From: Paragonimus westermani
Lineage: Eukaryota; Platyhelminthes; Trematoda; Plagiorchiida; Troglotrematidae
Assembly: GCA_008508345.1 (NCBI GenBank)
Contig: QNGE01003004.1
Coordinates: 9,296-73,295 of the forward strand
Length of the DNA stretch: 64,000 nucleotides
Direction of reading: 5' to 3'
The notes under the pieces were generated by a model. The model did no database searches. It worked only from the letters and a program-made list of their open reading frames with translations, and was not told the DNA's origin. This document shows, piece after piece, positions 22,998 through 34,849 of this stretch. The number at the start of each line of letters is the position of its first letter. Within the stretch, counting starts at the first letter, position 1. Position numbers and translations under genes: made by a program.

Positions 22998-25900
22998 AAG
23001 TGCACAGTGGTTGTGTACTGGACCGTCTTCTATGTGCATCAACCTCGATGAAACCAGGATATCTGCAAGTTCGCCTAAACCGCAGTTCACAAAACAAGAC
23101 TCTCTGATACTAAAATTCAAATTCTACTGGTTTATTCATTAACTACCGCTCTCCGGTTACATATGGACCAACTTTATCACGGTCCTCGTGACCACCGTTA
23201 TTAGTTTGTCAGAATCTGCCTCACTTCAGTTTTGCCCATCGCGAAACAAACCGACAAGGTCGACAACCGTCGGATTGAGCTCTGTCAAACTTTCCTGAGC
23301 TGTTTTCGTTACTTTTCAAGTTGTATGTTAGGAAGTAACCTTTCCACCGTCTATCCCAATGTACCCAAATGATTGAAACCTGCTTCGGTGTCCACCCCTT
23401 AGACAGTAAAACCACGATTTCCCACACTTGTACACTTCGACTGCCTGGGGTTCCAAGGTGAAACGAGTTGGAAGCGGCCAAGTTTTCCTGACTGCCAACG
23501 CTCTTTTAACGGGAATCGTAAGGGCCAGCACTCTCGAGAAGTTCGAACAGCTTCTTGACTGGCGCTTATCAAGACGATCAATAGAGACGGTGTTTCTGTT
23601 AAAACTCTCCGACGTCCACACGTACGCAATTGTGCATATTTTATTCCCAGCATGTATGTGAGCGTAGCCGATCTCGCTGTTCTAATACGCGTGATTTTCA
23701 CCTGACCTCTCCCCATCAATTCCGGTTGCCTCGGACTAACCAACCGTTGGTATAATACTCGTCCATGATAAGCTCCATGTTCTACTGTCGTTAAAACATT
23801 CCTCTTGTTTCAGTGACTCTTATGGTTGCTCTGTTCTCGCAGCCGCTTCGGAGATGGATGTGACTTTGTGTCTACATCAGCTTACCACACAACAGCCTAA
23901 GGCTCTCTGACTGCGGTACCCGAATTTTGATTGCCATATTCAAGACACATTGACGTGACACGCACATGCTCCAACTACCCCCGTGCCGAGTATGGCCAAT
24001 ACAGGTCGCTGCGGGCCATGTCGCATTCTGCATTCGGCACATGGTCACCTCAACGAACACACATCAGGTTTTTAACCACGTTGTTTTACGCAAAGGATAC
24101 CATAACAGCCAGTGGTGCGCCTCACTTCTGGATTGGTTTCATCTAAATATAGGTGAACGGGAAAGTAACTTGCAGTTGAGGTTACTGTCAGGAGAGGGAA
24201 TAAAAATAAAGATTGTGCTTCTCCAGACTGAGAACAATCGATTGTGCCTTAACAATTGCTTTGGTCTGCACCACATCTGCGTAGCGCTCCTACGGGGCCT
24301 TTAACACACCCACACGCGCACTGCGTTAGCAACCGGGGCTAATCTGATGTACAACGCCTGTTCAGAAACATCTAACAACGTTCCCAACTGTCACCATCGC
24401 TCTTCTCAGTTGGCACTGGCGACATGAATAGTGTCGGTACGGGTGTGAGCAGAAAGTGGTCCTCGGTTAGTGTTGTCTATGAATTGTTGAAATATCATAG
24501 ATGCTTTGTCATAGGTTCATCCTCCGCTTACAATGGTATTTGGTATTGTGACCGAACGCGACCAGCCCTGTCGAATATAATTATTTCGAAAAAGCAAGAT
24601 AACAAGGGGAGCACGTGAGGTATAGGGTATTTGTCCGGAACGGCCTACCGATTACAAGCACAAAATATGCGCCAGGACGCCAACCGGTTGCATTTTTGTT
24701 TGGAACTGCGCATAGCGGCGGTGTCCACCAACTGTCGACTCGTCGAGTAAACCCTGCTTTCAACACGTATTGAGATTTAACTTCGGTCTTACTCAGGTTA
24801 TCAAGAACCAAGTTGAAGAATTTTACACACACTAGTGGTACTTTCGGGTGCGCGAGATTAAGAAGGTCACCATGAACACGGAAAGGATGGTTGAGGCTAG
24901 CAGCGTCCGTCAAGTGACATTATTTTTGCCCCTCAACACTCACCATTTCCATGCTTGTTTTATTTGTCAGATATACATGGCCTACTTATCAGTGACTTGA
25001 AGAACTGCAACAGCCGATCCTCCAGCGTCTTAGTTTCCTCTCTGACAGCACCTGTTATCAAAATCTGGTTACACCAGCGTAGTGGTCAAGAATGAGCTGC
25101 TGAATGGCCCAAGTAAGTGCAGGCGTACATCACTGAGCTAACAGTGACGGCAAAACAAACCGTTACAACAGAAGATTCGCCAGGTTCGAGCAAGTCACGG
25201 TAATCAAAGAATTTGACTCACAGCAAGTGTTCATAGGTATCCAAGGTGACCACAATATCCAAAATCACGAGTGCCTGGGAAATAAAGGTATCGCGGAGTT
25301 ACCGCGAACTGCTGAAGCGCGGTCAGAGCTGCGACAGTGTTCGTAGCATGACGGCGGGGAAAACTGAGAGAAGGTTCCTTGTAGTACTGTGAGAAAAGAG
25401 GGGAGACCGGTGTATGTGTATTGCGTATTGTGCTGCAAAGTCAATCAGATCAAATTCAGCAGTACGCAGTGATGCAAAAGCTTACCCATACCGAAGTGGA
25501 GCGCCTTTAGTTAACTAACACAGGGAAAGTTCTACAGCAGCACCCAATTTTGCACAATACAAGGACCGTATTCGTTGGAATACACCGTGACGTGAGCTTC
25601 TTGCGCTTTGGTTCGTACGCCCGAAATTTCCCCTAGCCTTATGTTAACGCCAATCGGAATTTGTGAGGAGAAGGTGGCGTTTCTGCAAACAACCCTTATT
25701 TATTGATTTGTTCACAAGCGGACCTCGAAGTAACAGGTGAAAGCATCAGAGATTTGGGTGTGATAAAATCTCTAGTACAACCTTACTACGGCCGCCAAAG
25801 AGGACGAATGTTCGTAATTCAAACAAGCATTAGACTGGCTGTGCGGTGTTCCTGACGGTAATAGCCAAAACATTGACATTTTGGCGCATCTGGCCCACAG

Positions 25901-28154
25901 TAGCGATGATAATGCGGATTCCTCATATAGCCACGAGTAAAGCTGGGATACTGTATTGAGATCACCTTCGGCGTCTCTAGAAACCTGAACACCCCGGACG
26001 TGAGAGTTACATCACAAGTACCACCGCACCTGTTAGCGCAAATATACTACAAAACGGTAACGTCAAAGTTAGCGTGGTGGCGTGAGCGTAACATGTTCAC
26101 TCGTGGCTCTACTGTCAATCCGTGGAATCTTCGCTACCGTAAGCTGCATTCATTAAGACAACTATACTTTAGCTGTTGCCGTTGTGAACGCCACCCAACT
26201 GGTCGGTCCCTTACTTGAATTCTGTAGGTCAACAGGGGTTTCCGTTGACTTTCGCCCTCTTCGACGGCCGTCGTGCGGTTGTGTTAAACGTACTCTCACG
26301 TCCAACTCCTCAGCGTCATTACTTATTGCGTTAAAGTCCGCTTGTGAACGGTGAGGCAGTTAACACATAAAATTTGTTTGCAAGCCCGCTGTTTTCTCGT
26401 TGTGATTTTCGATTTGCCTTAACGTAATGCTGGGAAAGACTTTGGGGTACGAACCAAACACCAAGCGTCGCGATAATACTCAATCTAGCACGCTGACATT
26501 GGTCTGTAGTTTGCGTTAAACTAACAGTCACAATGTAAACTGAACAGTCACGGTAGTACTAGTGAGGCAACTAACACGCTGCATAGAGTTCAGCATTTGG
26601 GGGAAGTCGAAGGTGTACTGTCCACAGTTCACAATTATATTTTGCACCCCTTCACTATATTTTTGTACATACCGTCTCGTTAACTTGACCTATATGGTCC
26701 TCTGCCGAGTAGCAGTGCATGCTCCGCGTGTATGTTGGCCTATCGACCCTGGACGTTCGTCACTCCACGTCGTGTGTGGAATTATCTCTCAGCCGCCGTC
26801 CGGACCTAACCCTTGGTGTACCCAATTCCACGGATTTTGGCTTGTCAGTGAGGCATTCTCAATTTTTGGATACATCTTCCCCTTACCTATAAGTATACCT
26901 TTGTACACACTCATTACCGTTACAGTTTCGTTCAACGTCACCATATTTTGGTTTTCTTACCATTTGATCGATTAGTCTACTACCAATGTGATCATATTAC
27001 AGATTACTTAGCCAGCAAGAGAAGAGCGGTTTTCAACTCACAACAAATCCGTTGTTTGGAGCCCTTCCGAAACTGGTTTTGTGACCCCTTTTGATGACAA
27101 TGTTCACTTACTTTTGGTCGCAACAAACACTGATGGATAAGTTCCGCACACGCGGCAGGTGGAAACGAGGTTCCTAGGGTCTATGGCTCGCACGGTCAGA
27201 AAATTTCGACATGTAACCCATTGCTCAACAGACATCTCAGTCGAAAGCCAGAAGATATGAATATCCAGCGTGAGCTGCTGGTCGTTAAAATGGTAAAATT
27301 TAGTTTCAATTTGACGTGCCTCTTGATAAATGTGCGGAGCAGAAGGATTTGTACATAGATACACAAATAGATGAAAAAATACAGCTGTACACACTAAATT
27401 GGTTTTTCTTTTTTCATCAACGGTTTATCCACTCTTTAACCATCACAACAAAGTGGAATGTTATTTAAATTACCGCGTACTCGTGAAATAAGAAAGATGT
27501 GACATATATGGCTTTTTCGGAGTGTCTTTTCGAGTATGTGATTATTCATGTTTGTATCTTTCCTACTTTTGCAAGCTAGTTTAAGCAAGCTGATGTCGCT
27601 TCCCTTCTTGCACACTCATGTCGTGCTCCGGGGTTGCTTGGCGTGGGTTGGTGGCGTGCACCGTAGATTGCGTGTTGTGGGTGAGTTGCATTGTCATACG
27701 TGTGATAACATGATGCAGTATCTTTCGGGTCGCTTTACCTGGCGAGACGTTAATTTCTGAAGTTCATTGTCATCGTTTTTGCTTTTCAGATCGTTGTGGA
27801 CGTGGCGTCTGCTGCCCTTTACAGCACATGGTGTCATCGTAGCGGATACTGTACCTGATTTGGGACGCTATTCTGCGACTTTCTATGTTGTTAAACCCAG
27901 TCAGTGTTCGTAAACCGATCGACTTCCGTGTAGCGGTATTGACCCTGGAAGATAGCTTACAGAGAAACGCATCAGGCCAGCGAGGCGCGCAGAACGAGTT
28001 GATTTTGGTTCTAGGACGGATATTGCAAAACGGAGAGCTGGAATAAAGTAAAAGTAGGTGAACCACCAAATTAATCAAAAATGCGCAACTGAATCCGACT
28101 TTCCGGAATGCTCATATGGTCACTACAATTCACTCCACTCCGTTTGTTTTCCAG
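22998..28154. other. Long stretch without a supported gene
   Basis: Open frames reach at most 137 codons (26562-26975) and show no domain. Some, such as 23328-23743 with three overlapping frames, are clearly chance. No transposon protein was recognised. The region may be intergenic or an intron. Confidence 0.4.
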
Positions 28155-29303
28155 ATGGTGTACCATCAAGGAATCTACGCAAGCGTTCGTGCTTTGAGCT
28201 TGCTTCGTTAATACATGTGAGTCCTACTCCAAAGCGTTTACTGTCGCCCATTAAAACGTCGCTTCTCGCGACTACGTACTGTGGGCTATAACGAAGGCTG
28301 CTATGTACGCCGGCCTTTTGGCTGGCACCTGTCGGTAGTTACATTTCACTGTTCTGCTTGTCGTTTGTCTGTCAATGTCTGCGAAACCACACATTGTCCT
28401 GTCGTAGGTTCTTCTCGTACGTAGTTTCGAGTCTTCGATCGCAGTCCTTTCGTTGTGTTTAAGGCGATTTCAGGCAGTTAACACTATTCCACAGATATCA
28501 ATGTGGCCGCATTCCGTTTTGAGTTTCATCTGCAACACAATACTTGTTCTGCTTTTTCAGTTCACCTCCGACCCCTGAAGTAAGTTTGACTTTTATGCTA
28601 TCTTGATGTGATGACGCCGATGACGAGTAGGATATGTGACATATGAGGCATTTGTCTGACTGCGACTTCCCTTCACGTTTTTCCTAATGTGTGTTCATTT
28701 CCTTTTTGCAGGTGTCGATCAGTCCAAAGGTAAGTGCGTCAAGTGATGCATACAAGGGAATCTCTTTGAGCCTCAGAGCATGTGACACCCACTATACCCG
28801 GCTGATTTATGTGTATTAACGACTGGAATTTCTGTTTCAGGTGAGTCCAACTGATGCTTCCATCTTTCGGCTAGTTTCCTGCCGAAAACCAACCCTGAGT
28901 CAGTGGGCGTTCTAATTCTTACTGCCCGGTAAGTTTTCAATCTACGCTTGAGCAGACCCAAACCTGAAGTTTTTGGTTACTTGTTCAGAGGTTTTTAACA
29001 CTAATTAGGTTGGTTATTTTCTAGTACATCCGTCAGACGCAACTTTCTCCACATTTCAGGGTCACATCAGAATGTCGGATAAGCTGCCAGTTCCGGAGAT
29101 TCTGAAAAGTGAATGACTCCCTGGCCAATTTCCTAAAACTCAGACCGAACATGGTGAGTGAACTTATGATGACTCATGCACCACTATGAATTGCGTACTG
29201 CGCATCGGGTGAAAATTATTTGTGTACTGAACTAATCTTCATTATAACATCTTTTCCAGATGGAACGAATTTAATTGCGATTGTGAACCGTTTGCAAAAT
29301 AAA
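28155..29303 (+). other. Candidate short-exon gene 3' part (micro-exon-like)
   Basis: Several segments are bounded by good splice-site sequences: 28155-28216 (TTTTCCAG before, GTGAGT after), 28712-28729 (18 bp, TTTTTGCAG before, GTAAGT after), a segment starting at 28841 after TTTCTGTTTCAG, segments starting at 29025 or 29060, and a last one at 29260 after CTTTTCCAG with AATAAA at 29298-29303. An 18-bp exon that is a multiple of three recalls trematode micro-exon genes. I could not join the pieces into one open frame, and 28561-28579 has an in-frame stop in the expected phase. No function can be given. Confidence 0.3.
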
Positions 29304-32300
29304 TGAAAATCTGTACGACTTTGTATTTCTCGACGGATTTTTTGGGTTCGTCGTTTAGGTTGTTGTAGTGAGTAAGGTTACTCACTTGACAGCCATAGGT
29401 GGTCACTTATTCCGCTTTGTTGCCTGTCAGGTCAGCGTTACTCGGTTTCAGCGATTGGTTGCTGGGCCATGAACCCGTGTTCTCAGTCATCCGTCCAGTT
29501 TCCACAATTAGTGGTGCGCAAACCGCCACGGTCTATGTGACAAGTTCGGTAAACAGCGTGTATTTTTATTGGACACGTGCTCCACTAGACGTTTTAATGG
29601 TCCCACCGTCGGGACACTGGTGTTTTACCGGTGTTGTTCGACTGAATATGACGGAATATCGCTGTGAATATCTACTTATTTCCAATTGCCCTCATTGTTG
29701 CTACCCTCATTTTCACCAAGCGTATGCTGTTCATAGGGGCATCTTAAGCGGGCGTCTTCTCTCCTTATTGGTCCATTGTGGGTATGTATGCGCAGGTGCA
29801 TCCCCCGATGAACACGGCGTAGGTTGGTGGATGCCGTCAGTGGGCACCAGTGTTGATACATCTCCCGAAGTACATGAAATCTCCAACTCACCGCCAGGGG
29901 TGAGAACAGGCGTATTGTCCTGTCAGTCGTGCAGCAACATTGCACGGGTGGGAAGTTCAGACTGAAGTCTACGGTTGTATTGTGAACCCCTGTGATGGGT
30001 CGTTCGCCGTCTGGCAGGACCCCGTATGCTGCAAATCTGGACCAGAGGTCTTTAAGTGGATCACGTTCAGAATGTTCTGGAGCATGCCCATCCTCGATAG
30101 AGTTCCAGCTGAATTAAAGGTTCCTGTAGTGTCGGCAGAAACATGTTCAAGAATGTTAGTAATCAAACGATGGGCGGCGTCTGGAAGTGGCTCATGGTCA
30201 GAGTGAAACCTAGCTCTCCCCTCGTACGTGCTGTTCGTGTTTCACTAGGTCTGTATTACAGTGACTAAGCTGCTTCGGTGCAATCAGGTCAAACTGATCA
30301 CCCGGTGGCTTACACACGGAACGCGTGAGTTCCATCTGAAGGTGGGATTAGTATTAACCAAACCGCAGTCGCCTCGAACGAATTCACTCATCCGGAATAT
30401 CTGTGACAGAGCATTCGGTTCTTCGACTTAGGCTAGACTGTCTATCAAATGAGCAGGACATGGATTGTCGGGTCCTGATGCCATTTCGGGAGCGGAGAGG
30501 CGTAAGGCCAATGAGCACAGACAGAGCCTGAAGACAGTCACTGGTGTGAGTTGTCTGGTTAACTACCGTTGAAATTGCTCAACCCAGCGCGGTTGGTGAT
30601 CTGATCTGTGGTCTCGTTCGTGCTGATGAAAAACGTGTCGTGACATTTCGGCGTCTCGTTTGTTCACATCAGTCGCTAACACAAAACGTGCGGGTTACAT
30701 ACGACAGGCGAACAGAGATAGATGTGGCATGAACTCGCGCGCAATCACACCTAGTATACCGCCATAGCAGCCCAATGGGCTGCCTCAACCACTGGCTGAT
30801 GAATTCTGCTAAACATAACTTCACTACTCCGTCACCGGTTGCCAGAGACCACGACAACAGATCACCAACTTGGTCCAATCGGCTCATGAAAAATGCTACA
30901 CGATCGAAATGCGAAGCCTTTAGGGAAGCCGTGTTGACCAAAACTCACCCGTACGTACCAAGCGATGTGCGTCACGCCACACCAAAAGCGTTAAGGCGAA
31001 AAAGGAGCGCCCAGATAACATCGGTGGTGTTTTTGCTGACCTTCCACAGATCTCGTCTGCTTGTAAATCGAACATCCTCAATACCGAGTTGGCGTGATAT
31101 TCACCTTCCTGCTGTCATCTGGCTGCTTCGCTATTGTCTATTTCTTACCTGGTTGGTGCTATTCAGTACGTTTCACTGATCTGCTCACGCCACAGCTATC
31201 CATGATTACCTACCACACCTTGTTTATCATAATCTTCCCCTGATCGGCACTAAGTTCGGATACGTCAACTAGCGGTGTCACTATCCGATCAATCGTAGAC
31301 TCAGACAAATTACAGGGCCAACAGTCAGTTTTTGAGCTGGTAACCCCGTTTCACTCACGTGCATCGGTTCTGATTCCCGTACCTCTTCCTGCGTTTCCGC
31401 GAACTCCGTATCGTCTACGTTGGCCGTCAGATACGGCGGGCTTGAGCGGTCCTAAATATGCCGAATCTGGGGCTCACAGATCCTCCACTCAGATGTGTGG
31501 TGGTTCTTTGGACGTACGTTTGCATTTCCACCCCCGATGTGGATGTTGCTCCATGTGACATTTAGTTGCAGTCACACACCTCGGTTTAGGTAGTCAATCT
31601 GAGATACATGCGTGTTATTTTTGTTTTCCTAACCCGTCGCAACTAGTGGCGATTTGCACATCTCGGTAACTGACTGGGTTAGCCTGGACAGTAAGTGCTC
31701 AGTGACAGAGCCACTCATTTCGGACAGACCAATAAGTAGAGATCTGACTGTCAGTCTCTTGGTCCTTCAGATTAGGGGTTGGACGAAGGTTGGCATCTTC
31801 TCCCGGAAAAATGGTACTAGTTCGAGTTCACTGCCGTCCGTCTGCCATTTTGCGATATGCGCCTTCAAGTCAAAGGCTTTGGTTGAAAATCCCTGCAGAT
31901 CTGGCCACCCTGACAGTACTTGGGTTCCCAAACAACCGTAAATACCTAAAGCGTTGTTAATTATATACTGCGACAGCCGTCTAACAGTACAACTGGGTCA
32001 CCCTATCTGCGGTACAGCAAGGTAGATAAGCTACATGCCTCTAGTGACTTCTCCCTCACTGTCCTATCCAATCTGGTTTTCAGACCCATCCAGACACTCA
32101 TTTAGTAACTGCTCTGCAGATTCCACAGCAGGTAGCTAGTCACAGTAATACGGTCCCAGCGAGTCACGTCTTTTTTCACCCAGCTTCTGGTTTCCTTTGT
32201 TCCGGCATAGAATACTTATCAATGTAGGTGCTATCAGCGTTCACACTCTGAAGCAGGTAGGTCAACAGGGTGCCCTCTCCCAAGTAGCCGACTCATCCGA

Positions 32301-33129
32301 GTTCGCTGTCCGTTGCACTCCAGCGACTTTAGCCCAGCACTGCTCATTCAGTGTTTGTTGTACATTTCCGATTACCCAACGCTTGCCGCCACACGTTAGG
32401 CCAGACTTGTTATAGTCCTCAGCTCGACTACTGCACCCGCACTAATAGATTGGATTCTCGTCAACAACAGACTGTGCCACCGGCTTAGCAGGTTCTGCCT
32501 AGGCCACTTCTAGATGCCAACTCTTCATTGTGTCTTTGTGGTGATGTCGAATCAAGGATACCTGGCAGCTCCCTTGTGGTCATTTTAACTGGACATTTTG
32601 ACGCCTTGTTGTGGTTGAGTCTCGGTTAAATGGCAGGATTGGACTTACATCACATCTCTCGAGTGAAGATAGGCGGTTGCTGTAAATATGCGCTGAGTAC
32701 GGGCCATTTTTACGCGAGCACTGGTCTTAGGCATCGTGGGCATCATTGTCATGCCAGGCACCCTCCTTCAGTGAATCCAGTCTGGCCTCAGATAGACTGC
32801 CTAGCTGCCAAGTGGCGTGTCCCTCTTCAGAGCTATCCTCAATAGTGGAGCGAATACCTGCATTCAGACCATGTGTTGTTACGTCGTTGTGTTTATTCTT
32901 ATTCCCTCTGGCCACAACCACAACGGCTGTCTGTCAAGAAATTGGTCAGGCCATCTGCAAAACATTAACACCGAACTAGCCTAGAATACTAGTCTGAGAG
33001 TTTTACTCCCGAAGATCCTAGCAGCTGCGTGGTCCGAATCTCACAGCTTCCGCCAATTTTAGACATCTCCGAGGCGTAACAATCGCGTGTTTAAGGCGAT
33101 TATGAAGGTTGCACTACATTGTCACTTCG
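29304..33129. other. Unannotated; largest frame is 188 codons
   Basis: The frame at 29399-29965 is the longest non-transposon open frame here, but it lacks a recognisable domain. Its region is followed by several competing short frames. The rest (30.2-33.1 kb) holds only 60-134-codon frames on both strands. No transposon or RNA gene was recognised. Confidence 0.35.
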
Positions 33130-33565
33130 ATACCTGATCGCAGCGGCCCTCGTACACTTGACCGTCGACATCTGCATCAAGCCACGAGCAATAGGTCGAT
33201 AAGCGACGAAGAGATTAGGAGACGGGTGTTTACTAGTGATTGTCGAACGAGTTCGTCTGTGGAATCTTCCAGTTAAGCCATGCACTAGGAATACCGACGA
33301 GTTCTCTGTCGCACCGGGTACAATTTACCGATGTCCCGGCCGACTGGCGTACGGTGGGGGTTGAGCAGATGACGCAGCGTGGGAAAGTGAAGTCATTCAT
33401 CGAAGTGTTAGCCGCTGTAGATCCGGTTTGTCTCCCGACTCGGAGTTAATTACCTTAGATAGAACGGCGGCTTGTCCGTCTCAGTGGTGTGAACGTCGCG
33501 GTCCTTCGAATTGGTTATCTTTGAGGTAAGTGCATCTCGTGACACGGGACCGTGAAAACCTTAGA
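33130..33565 (+). mobile_element. RTE-like LINE 3' end, copy A
   Basis: The translation in shifting frames gives ISDEEIRRRVFTSDCRTSSS at about 33195-33255, matching SNEEVRRWVFGSDCQTNSF of copy B at 34105-34160. The flanking DNA also aligns with copy B up to its 3' UTR. This is an old, strongly decayed duplicate of the RTE C-terminus. Confidence 0.65.
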
Positions 33566-33699
33566 CAAACTGGTTTTCTGAGCTGGACCTAACAATTTAT
33601 CGTTCTAACGTTGTTAGTGAGTGGCTGGTGATTGAATTGGCTACATTTTTCAGATTGAAGCCTAGGAGATACCTCCTGAGTTATGCTTATGAAATTATT

Positions 33700-34745
33700 T
33701 TTCTGTTGGGAAGTGATACTTGAAGTTCGCGTTAACCACAAAGTGGTTGTGCAAGATTGCTGTGATTACGTAAATTTATTGTTAGATAATGAATCCATGG
33801 AGGTTGTGGATCGGGTTGTATATCTGGGAAGCTGCATTAGAGGAAGTGGAGGTGTAAGGAATTAAACAGATGCACGAATCTCTAAGGCTACGGCGGTGTT
33901 CACTGATTTGAGACACCTATGGTGATGGAGAGATATGTCTGATGCCTAAAGGTTGCATGTATAAGGTGACTGTGAGGGTGGTGTTACTTCGCGACAGTGA
34001 AACCTGGCCGCTCGGGGTAGAAGACGTGAACCGCCTTCATGTATTTGACCACCGATGTCTGCGTTCATTCGCTCGTATCGAGTGGCATCAACGATTAAGC
34101 AACGAGGAGGTTAGGAGGTGGGTATTTGGTAGTGATTGTCAAACGAATTCTTTTGTTCACGCCTTACATTTGCACAGACTTGGATGGTTAGGTCATGTAT
34201 TAAGGATGCCAGCTAGTCGCCTGCCATACCGAGTACTTTTTGCCGACGCTGCGGCCGACTGGCACAAGGGGCGAGTTGGACATACTATGACCTAGCGTAG
34301 AGAAATCGTTCACGAAGGGGCTGGTCACTGTGCATCAGGTTCGCCTCCCAGGCTGGGGACCTCACGTCTCCCATAGTCGGTGTCTGGAGACGTTAGGTGA
34401 GATGGTGGCTATTCGGACTCACAGGCGTGAATGTTGTCCTTGTTTGGCCGAGTTGTCTGTGAAATGAGTGCACTTACTGACGTGGGACAGAGAAAGCCGT
34501 AGGGGAATCTGTTTTGCTGGTGACACCTTACTTTCACCTATAACTTGGTTGTTCGTTTGCAAGGTGTAGGCACCTTGATGTTGAGTGTTTGAATGTAAAC
34601 GCAGTTATTTTTATAGTTAGGTCCCTTCCAGCTCCCTTCTTTTTCCTCTTTCTTCCTATGCAGTGTTTCCTTTTTTCCCTTATTCATGATTGTGGCAGAT
34701 AAGCATCAGTGTGATGTATAGCTGTCTATGATGATGATGAGAAGC
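33700..34745 (+). mobile_element. RTE-like LINE 3' half, copy B
   Basis: Characteristic RTE C-terminal blocks appear in order: VVDRVVYLGSCI (about 33800), ARISKATAVFTDLRHLW (about 33870), VRVVLLRDSETWPLGVEDV (about 33970-34030), FDHRCLRSFARIEW (about 34050-34090), LHRLGWLGHVLRMPASRLPY (about 34170-34230), and FADAAADWHKGR ending near 34280. The 3' UTR ends in a GATGATGATGAG tail at about 34730, as RTE elements often do. The copy is 5' truncated, starting after the RT YADD box. It has few stops over 33942-34295. Confidence 0.85.
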
Positions 34746-34849
34746 AGGGATGCTAATTGATTAGCACAGCCCAAATGTCTGATTATCAACCTCACTACTG
34801 TTAGGTGTATTACATTTTTCGTTTCGAAAAGCCCCCGTGGGCTCGGGAG

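Noticed and set aside
26562..26975. 137-codon frame rich in hydrophobic residues
   Set aside because: The hydrophobic runs come from T-rich DNA. There is no domain or good start.
29399..29965. 188-codon plus frame
   Set aside because: It is long but shows no motif, signal peptide or splice context, and the reverse strand is also open over half of it. Left unannotated.
30605..30650. CTGATGA followed by a GACATTTC stretch
   Set aside because: It has no GAAA half and no pairing stems, so it is not a hammerhead.
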